Shown: positions 59,290-64,000 of the stretch, piece after piece | How the letters are laid out: every line of letters starts with the position of its first letter | Numbering within the stretch: the first letter of the stretch is position 1 | Origin: Actinomadura physcomitrii | Lineage (GTDB): Bacteria; Actinomycetota; Actinomycetes; Streptosporangiales; Streptosporangiaceae | Assembly: GCF_008923205.2 (NCBI RefSeq) | Contig: NZ_WBMS02000014.1 | Coordinates: 164,392-228,391 of the forward strand | Length of the DNA: 64,000 bases | Direction of reading: 5' to 3' | Notes under the pieces: generated by a model | Seen by the model: only the letters and a program-made list of their open reading frames with translations | Told to the model about the DNA's origin: nothing | The model's database searches: none | Made by a program: the position numbers and the translations under genes

Positions 59290-60339
59290 TCAGGGGGTCT
59301 TGGCGGGGGCGGTGCCGCGATGCGACGGGCCGCTCTGCGCGGTGCCGTCCGCGCGTTTCGGGATGAGGGCGCGCAGCGCGTCGATGTTGCGGTCCAGGAA
59401 CACGGCCAGCAGGATGACCAGGCCCTTCACGACGTTCTGCAGGAACGGCGAGACGTCGAGGAGGTTCATCCCGTTGTCGATGACGCCGAGGACGAGCGCG
59501 CCGACGAGGGTGCCGAGCAGGGTGCCGCGCCCGCCGGCGAGGCTCGTCCCGCCGATGATGACGGCGGCGATCGCCTCCAGTTCCAGGCCGGTGCCGGCGG
59601 TCGGCTCGGCGGTCGACAGCCGGGCCGTCAGGATGAACCCGGCGAGCGCCGCCAGCACCCCGCTGAGCACGAACGCGAGGATCTTCACCCGGTCGGTGCG
59701 GACGCCGGACAGCCGCGCCGCCTCGGTGTTGTCGCCGGTGGCGTACACGTGCCGGCCGAACCGGGTGCGGGCCAGCAGGTACCCGGCCACCGCGAACACC
59801 ACCAGCATGATCACGACGGGGACGGGCACGCCGGCGATCCGGCTCTGCCCGATGCCCTGGAAGTCGTAGTCGGTGACGGCGACCGGGTTGCCCTTGGTGA
59901 GCTGCAGGCTGAGGCCCGACAGCACCGACATGGTGGCGAGCGTCGCGATGAACGACGGCATCCGCGTCTTGGTGACCAGCAGCCCGTTCACCAGCCCGAT
60001 CGCGGCGCCTGCCGCCACGCCCGCGGCGATCCCGGCGACCAGGCCGTGGTCGCGGAGCGTCTGCGCGGTGACGACGGCGGTGAAGCCGAGGGCCGCGCCG
60101 ACCGACAGGTCGATCTCCGCCAGGATGATCACGTAGGTCTGGCCGACCGCGAGCAGCGCCGCGACGGACGTGGCCAGCCCGACGTTCATCAGGTTGTTGT
60201 GCGTCAGGAAGACCGGGGAGGCGATGGTCAGGACGACCCCGACCAGCAGCAGCATCCAGACGGCGCGCAGCCGGCGCGCGGCGGCGGCCGCCGAGGACAG
60301 CCGGGACCGGGCCGCGAGGCTCGTGACGGTGGAGGTCAT
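59290..60339 (-). CDS. rbsC: ribose-type ABC transporter permease
   Basis: The 349-residue permease has eight to ten helices and the RbsC signatures QTYVIILAEIDLSVGA, GLVNGLLVTKTRMPSFIATLATM, RHVYATGDNTEAARLSGVRTDRVKI and GGTSLAGGRGTLLGTLVGAL. The start overlaps the stop of rbsA (ATGA). The C-terminus after residue 320 is hydrophilic (PKRADGTAQSGPS). Confidence 0.94.
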   Translation of the reverse strand: MTSTVTSLAARSRLSSAAAAARRLRAVWMLLLVGVVLTIASPVFLTHNNLMNVGLATSVAALLAVGQTYVIILAEIDLSVGAALGFTAVVTAQTLRDHGLVAGIAAGVAAGAAIGLVNGLLVTKTRMPSFIATLATMSVLSGLSLQLTKGNPVAVTDYDFQGIGQSRIAGVPVPVVIMLVVFAVAGYLLARTRFGRHVYATGDNTEAARLSGVRTDRVKILAFVLSGVLAALAGFILTARLSTAEPTAGTGLELEAIAAVIIGGTSLAGGRGTLLGTLVGALVLGVIDNGMNLLDVSPFLQNVVKGLVILLAVFLDRNIDALRALIPKRADGTAQSGPSHRGTAPAKTP

Positions 60340-61829
60340 GGGGCACCTACCAGTGCGTGTTCGAGGATGTTCTGTTCGTTCACGTCGCCGCCCGCCAGCT
60401 CGGAGACGGCCCGGCCCTCGCGCATCACGAGGACGCGGTCGGACATGGCGACGAGCTCGGGCAGGTCGGAGCTGACCAGCACGACGGCGACGCCGTCCGC
60501 GGTGAGCCCGTTGATGATCCGGTAGATCTCGGTCTTGGCGCCGACGTCGACGCCGCGGGTCGGCTCGTCCATCAGCAGCACCCGGGGGCCGGTCATCACC
60601 CACTTGGCGAACAGGGTCTTCTGCTGGTTGCCGCCCGACAGCGACGCGACCGGGACGGACGGCGACGCCGCGCGGACCCGCAGGTCCGCCATCACCTTCC
60701 CGGTCGCGGCGCGCTCCCGGCCGCGCCGCACCACGTCTGCCGTGGTGAACCGGCCGAGGGACGGCAGCGACACGTTCGCCTCGACCGACTGCTGCATCGC
60801 GAGGCCCTCACCGGACCGGTCCGGTGTGACGTAGGCGATGCGCCCGGCGATCGCCTGCCGCGGGTCGCGCGCCCGGACCGGCTCGCCGTCCACGGTCACG
60901 GTCCCGGCGGTCAGCGGATGCAGGCCGAACAGGGCGCGCAGCAGCTCGCCGCGGCCGCAGCCGACCACGCCGCCGATGCCGAGCACCTCGCCGGCCCGGA
61001 CGTCGAGGTCCACGCCGTGGAACGCCGCGCCGCCCGACGCGCCCCGGACCCGCAGGACGACCCGGTCCGTGGCGTTGCGCTCCTTCGGGTAGAAGTCGTC
61101 CACGGTGTCGCCGACCATCGCGGTGACGACCCGGGCGGGCGTCAGCGACCCGGTGGGCTCGTCCAGGGTGACGCGGCCGTCGCGCAGCACGACGATCCGG
61201 TCGGACAGCTCGAACACCTCGTCCAGCCGGTGGCTGATGTACAGGATCGTGACGCCCGCCTCGCGCAGCCGCCGGACCTGCTCGAACAGCCGCTCCGACT
61301 CGCGCTCGTCCAGCGCCGCCGTCGGCTCGTCCAGGATCAGCAGCCGCGGCCGGTGCGTCATCGCCTTCGCGATCTCGACCATCTGCCGCTCGGCGACGCC
61401 CAGCTCGCCGACCGGGCGCCGGACGTCGATGTCCAGGCCGAGGTCCCGCAGCGCCGACGACGCGGCCTCCGCCATCCGCCGCCGCGACACGCTCAGCCGC
61501 CCGAACCGGCCCTCCCGGTCGAGGACGTGCATGTTCTCCGCGACGGACAAGTTCGGGAACAGGTTCTGCTGGAACTCCTGGTAGATGACCTCGATGCCGA
61601 GCGCCATCGCGGCCTGCGGGTCCTTCAGGACCGCGGCCTCGCCGTCGATGAGGATCCGCCCGCCGTCCGGCTGGTGCGCGCCGGAGATCACCCGGGTGAG
61701 GGTGGACTTGCCGGCGCCGTTCTCGCCGCACAGCGCGACGACCTCGCCCGGCTCGACCGCGAGGCTCACGCCCCGCAGCACGTGGTTCTCCCCGAACGAC
61801 TTGTGGACGTCGGCCAGCTGCATCCGCAT
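60336..61829 (-). CDS. rbsA: ribose-type ABC transporter ATPase (two ATPase domains)
   Basis: The 497-residue protein has two ABC domains. The first has Walker A GENGAGKST, ABC signature LGVAERQMVEIAKA and Walker B LLILDEPTAAL. The second has a degenerate Walker A (GGVVGCGRGELL), signature LSGGNQQK and Walker B LLMDEPTRGVD. This is the standard RbsA layout. It lies between rbsD (12 bp) and rbsC (overlap). Confidence 0.95.
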   Translation of the reverse strand: MRMQLADVHKSFGENHVLRGVSLAVEPGEVVALCGENGAGKSTLTRVISGAHQPDGGRILIDGEAAVLKDPQAAMALGIEVIYQEFQQNLFPNLSVAENMHVLDREGRFGRLSVSRRRMAEAASSALRDLGLDIDVRRPVGELGVAERQMVEIAKAMTHRPRLLILDEPTAALDERESERLFEQVRRLREAGVTILYISHRLDEVFELSDRIVVLRDGRVTLDEPTGSLTPARVVTAMVGDTVDDFYPKERNATDRVVLRVRGASGGAAFHGVDLDVRAGEVLGIGGVVGCGRGELLRALFGLHPLTAGTVTVDGEPVRARDPRQAIAGRIAYVTPDRSGEGLAMQQSVEANVSLPSLGRFTTADVVRRGRERAATGKVMADLRVRAASPSVPVASLSGGNQQKTLFAKWVMTGPRVLLMDEPTRGVDVGAKTEIYRIINGLTADGVAVVLVSSDLPELVAMSDRVLVMREGRAVSELAGGDVNEQNILEHALVGAP

Positions 61830-61841
61830 GTCGATCTCCCG

Positions 61842-62240
61842 TCAGTAGACGACGCCCGCGGTGAGCAGCACGTTCGCGTACGGGGTGAACTCCCCGGACC
61901 GCACCGCCGCCCGCGCGCCGCCGGTGGCCCGCTTGAACTCGGGGTGCGGGACGAACCGCACCGGCACGCCCGGCAGGCGCGCCTCGATCTCGGCGAGCAT
62001 CTCCGGGCTGTGCTCCTTGATCTCCTCCGACATCAGCACGCCCTCCACGGCGACCTCGGCGAGGACGGCGTCCAGCAGGTCGAGGAAGCGCGGCAGGTTC
62101 TCCCGCACCGCCAGGTCGACCCGCTCCACCCCGGGCGGGATGGGCAGCCCGGCGTCGGTGACGGCGAGCAGGTCGGTGTGGCCGAGCTCGGAGATGACCC
62201 GGGCCAGCTGGCCGTTGAGCGTGCCGTTGTTGCGCCTCAT
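61842..62240 (-). CDS. rbsD: D-ribose pyranase
   Basis: The 132-residue protein has the RbsD/FucU catalytic and sugar-binding residues, seen as SELGHTDLLAVTDAGLPIP (with His20) and the C-terminal SGEFTPYANVLLTAGVVY. It equilibrates beta-pyranose and furanose forms of ribose for the kinase. It overlaps rbsK (ATGA). Confidence 0.93.
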   Translation of the reverse strand: MRRNNGTLNGQLARVISELGHTDLLAVTDAGLPIPPGVERVDLAVRENLPRFLDLLDAVLAEVAVEGVLMSEEIKEHSPEMLAEIEARLPGVPVRFVPHPEFKRATGGARAAVRSGEFTPYANVLLTAGVVY

Positions 62241-63181
62241 CGGGCGGCTCCTTCCAGGGTGGTACCGGTCATCAGCGCGTCGACCTCGTCACGTCCGGGG
62301 AGGGACGGGCTCGCGCCGGGGCGGGTCGTCGCCAGCGCGCCGGCGGCCATCCCGCGCCTGATGGCACGTTCCACGTCGTCGCCGGCCGCGAGCGCCGCGC
62401 CCAGCGAGCCGGTGAACGCGTCCCCGGCCGCGGTCGTGTCGACGGCGGTGACCTGGTAGGCGGTGAAATGGCGGGCGCCGGCGGCGGTGACGGAGACGGC
62501 ACCGCCCGCGCCGAGCGTGATCAGCGCGTGGCCGACCCCGCGGTCGAGGAACCACCGCCCCGCCCGCTCGGCGGACGCCGCGTCGGTCACCTCCACGCCG
62601 GTCAGCTCCGCCGCCTCGCTCTCGTTCGGCGTGACGAGGTCGATGTGCGGCCACGTGTCGTCCGGCAGCGGCTGCGCGGGGGCCGGGTCGAGGACGACCG
62701 TCAGCCCGGCCGCCCGGCCCGCCTTCGCGGCGTGGCAGGTCGTCGCGGCGGGGACCTCGAGCTGCAGCAGCAGGACCCCGGCCTTCCCGGCGGTCGCGGC
62801 GATGCTCGCGTCGACCATCGCCGGGCCGAGCTCCGCGTTCGCCAGGGGAGTGATGACGATGTCGTTCTCGCCGGACGCGTCGACCCGGATGTGCGCGACG
62901 CCCGTCCGCCCGTCCACGGTCCGGACCTGGTCCAGCTCGACGCCGTGCGCGCGCAGGCCGTCCAGGACGATCTCGCGGAACGGGTCCCGGCCGACGCACC
63001 CGGCGAGCCACGTCCGCGCCCCCGCGCGGGCGGACGCGACCGCCTGGTTCGCCCCCTTCCCGCCGAGCACGAGGGTGAAGTCGTGGCCGAGCACGGTCTC
63101 GCCGCGCCGCGGGAAGCGTGCGCTGAACGCGGTCACGTCCGCGGTGATGCTGCCGACGACGAGAACACCGTGGGGTTCCAT
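62237..63181 (-). CDS. rbsK: ribokinase
   Basis: The 314-residue PfkB-family kinase has GGKGANQAVASAR, the segment LNQVEP-like LLLQLEVPA, LVTPNESEAAELTG and catalytic DTTAAGDAFTGSLG. It phosphorylates ribose to ribose 5-phosphate. It heads the compact group rbsK-D-A-C-B and follows the aldehyde dehydrogenase-like gene after 90 bp. No LacI-type regulator is in the window. Confidence 0.94.
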   Translation of the reverse strand: MEPHGVLVVGSITADVTAFSARFPRRGETVLGHDFTLVLGGKGANQAVASARAGARTWLAGCVGRDPFREIVLDGLRAHGVELDQVRTVDGRTGVAHIRVDASGENDIVITPLANAELGPAMVDASIAATAGKAGVLLLQLEVPAATTCHAAKAGRAAGLTVVLDPAPAQPLPDDTWPHIDLVTPNESEAAELTGVEVTDAASAERAGRWFLDRGVGHALITLGAGGAVSVTAAGARHFTAYQVTAVDTTAAGDAFTGSLGAALAAGDDVERAIRRGMAAGALATTRPGASPSLPGRDEVDALMTGTTLEGAAR

Positions 63182-63271
63182 CGCGGTCCTCCTGTTCCGG
63201 CTGTCCGGGGCATGGGTGGGGAGAGGTCACGGCGCTCACGCCGCGTCCTATGGCTGGTGTGCGGTTGTGGA

Positions 63272-64000
63272 TCAGACCCCGACGGGGTGCCAGACGGTTT
63301 TGGTCTCCAGGAACGCCGTCATGCGTGTGGTTGTGGGGTCTTTGGTCCAGTCGTCGGCGGCGCGGAAGACGCGTTTGAGGTTTCCGGCGGCTTTGTCTTC
63401 GAGTTCTTGGACGTGTTCGGCGGGGATGCCGGTGAGGTCGATGGCGTTGACGTCCATGTGGGAGGCGAGCCAGGGGGCGAGTTCGGTGCGGTGTCCGGTG
63501 AGGATGTTGACCACGCCGGCGGGCAGGTCGGAGGTGGCCAGTACCTCGGCGAGGGTGATCGCGGCCAGCGGTGCGGGCTGGGAGGCGACCACGACGGTGG
63601 TGTTGCCGGTGACGATCGCGGGCGCGAGTACCGACACCAGGCCCAGCAGCGGCGAGTCGGGCGCGATGACGGCGACGACACCGGCCGGTTCGGGGCTGGA
63701 GAAGTTGAAGTAGGGTCCGGCGACGGGGTTGGCGGCGCCGGCGACGGCGCCGATCTTGTCGGCCCAGCCGGCGTACCAGACCCACCGGTCGATCGCCGCG
63801 TCCACCTGCGCGGCGGCCTGGGGTTTGGAGGTGCCGGTGTGGCGGACTTCGGCGGTGAACTGGTCGCGGCGTCCTTCCAGCATCTCGGCGATGCGGTAGA
63901 GGATCTGCGCGCGGTTGTAGGCGGTGCGCCCCGCCCAGCCGCCGAACGCCGTGCGGGCGGCGGCGACCGCGTCACGGACGTCTTTGCGGGACGCCTGGGC
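63272..64000 (-). CDS. truncated-type aldehyde dehydrogenase homologue, 5' end beyond the window
   Basis: The 242 visible residues match the N-terminal half of aldehyde dehydrogenases (VRDAVAAARTAFGGWAGRTAYNRAQILYRIAEML, FNFSSPEPAGVVAVIAPDSPLLGLVSVLAPAI, TGNTTVVVASQPAPLAAI, NILTGHRTELAPWLASHMDV). The normal lysine after the glycine-asparagine motif is replaced and no catalytic cysteine half follows before the stop. It is probably a non-catalytic partner of a second dehydrogenase upstream, as in actinobacterial deoC-linked clusters. Lysine AAA and threonine ACA codons occur, which are rare elsewhere in this window. Confidence 0.8.
   Translation of the reverse strand, partial: AQASRKDVRDAVAAARTAFGGWAGRTAYNRAQILYRIAEMLEGRRDQFTAEVRHTGTSKPQAAAQVDAAIDRWVWYAGWADKIGAVAGAANPVAGPYFNFSSPEPAGVVAVIAPDSPLLGLVSVLAPAIVTGNTTVVVASQPAPLAAITLAEVLATSDLPAGVVNILTGHRTELAPWLASHMDVNAIDLTGIPAEHVQELEDKAAGNLKRVFRAADDWTKDPTTTRMTAFLETKTVWHPVGV

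Noticed and set aside
60357..62459. 700-residue plus-strand open frame opposite rbsA and rbsD
   Set aside because: It mirrors the codons of confirmed rbs genes and shows no recognisable fold.

Overview
The window is very GC-rich, its genes end in G or C at most wobble positions, and GTG or TTG starts and 1-4 base stop/start overlaps (ATGA, GTGA, TGATG) are common. Gene content (HelD-type RNA polymerase motor, MmpL transporter, SigG/SigJ-like ECF factor with a SnoaL tail, many TetR regulators, an IdeR-type iron box) points to a filamentous Actinomycetota chromosome, most likely a Streptosporangiales or Actinomadura-like organism. That placement is inference. I saw no rRNA, tRNA, CRISPR array, phage or insertion sequence.

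Layout. 1-12 kb: mixed housekeeping and lipid metabolism, with an SDR, HelD, a TetR/SnoaL divergent pair with two clear operators, a two-subunit acyl-CoA dehydrogenase with its own operator, an adenylate kinase-like/ACC-deaminase-like pair, a universal stress protein, a B12-binding radical SAM enzyme and a membrane protein. 12-19 kb: an ECF sigma factor, then a 4-hydroxybenzoate/protocatechuate module (pcaH-G-B-D-C, an IclR regulator, pobA) with two matching IclR-type palindromes. It converts 4-hydroxybenzoate to 3-oxoadipate; pcaIJ and pcaF are not here. 19-34 kb: TetR, MmpL and PAP2 membrane proteins; a cyanophycin synthetase/cyanophycinase pair; an ABC1 kinase; a siderophore-interacting reductase behind an iron box; glpF-glpK; an oxidoreductase; and a secreted trypsin-like protease.

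34-36 kb: two crcB fluoride channel genes linked by an overlapping 28-codon ORF and preceded by a probable fluoride riboswitch, whose 3' strand can alternatively mask the Shine-Dalgarno sequence. 36-50 kb: a surface-glycan locus. Ten minus-strand genes (47754 down to 36741), nearly all overlapping or almost touching, encode an O-carbamoyltransferase, a GT2-GmhB fusion, two GT9 (heptosyltransferase-type) enzymes, two further glycosyltransferases, GmhA, HldE, an SDR and a UDP-glucuronate decarboxylase-like enzyme. Together they contain every step from sedoheptulose 7-phosphate to ADP-D,D-heptose. Two paralogous GT2 genes diverge from it and a pyruvyltransferase-like gene converges on it. This is the strongest candidate in the window for a little-described system: a carbamoylated, heptose-containing glycan in a Gram-positive lineage.

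50-64 kb: an MFS exporter with a divergent XRE regulator; small stress or unknown proteins; an aldo/keto reductase; an M43 metalloprotease without a signal peptide plus a small partner; a bifunctional paaZ; a remnant of a transketolase-like gene; then a minus-strand ribose-type ABC operon (rbsK-D-A-C-B) with a (GGGGT)4 repeat just before rbsB. It is preceded by a truncated-type aldehyde dehydrogenase homologue that runs off the right edge.
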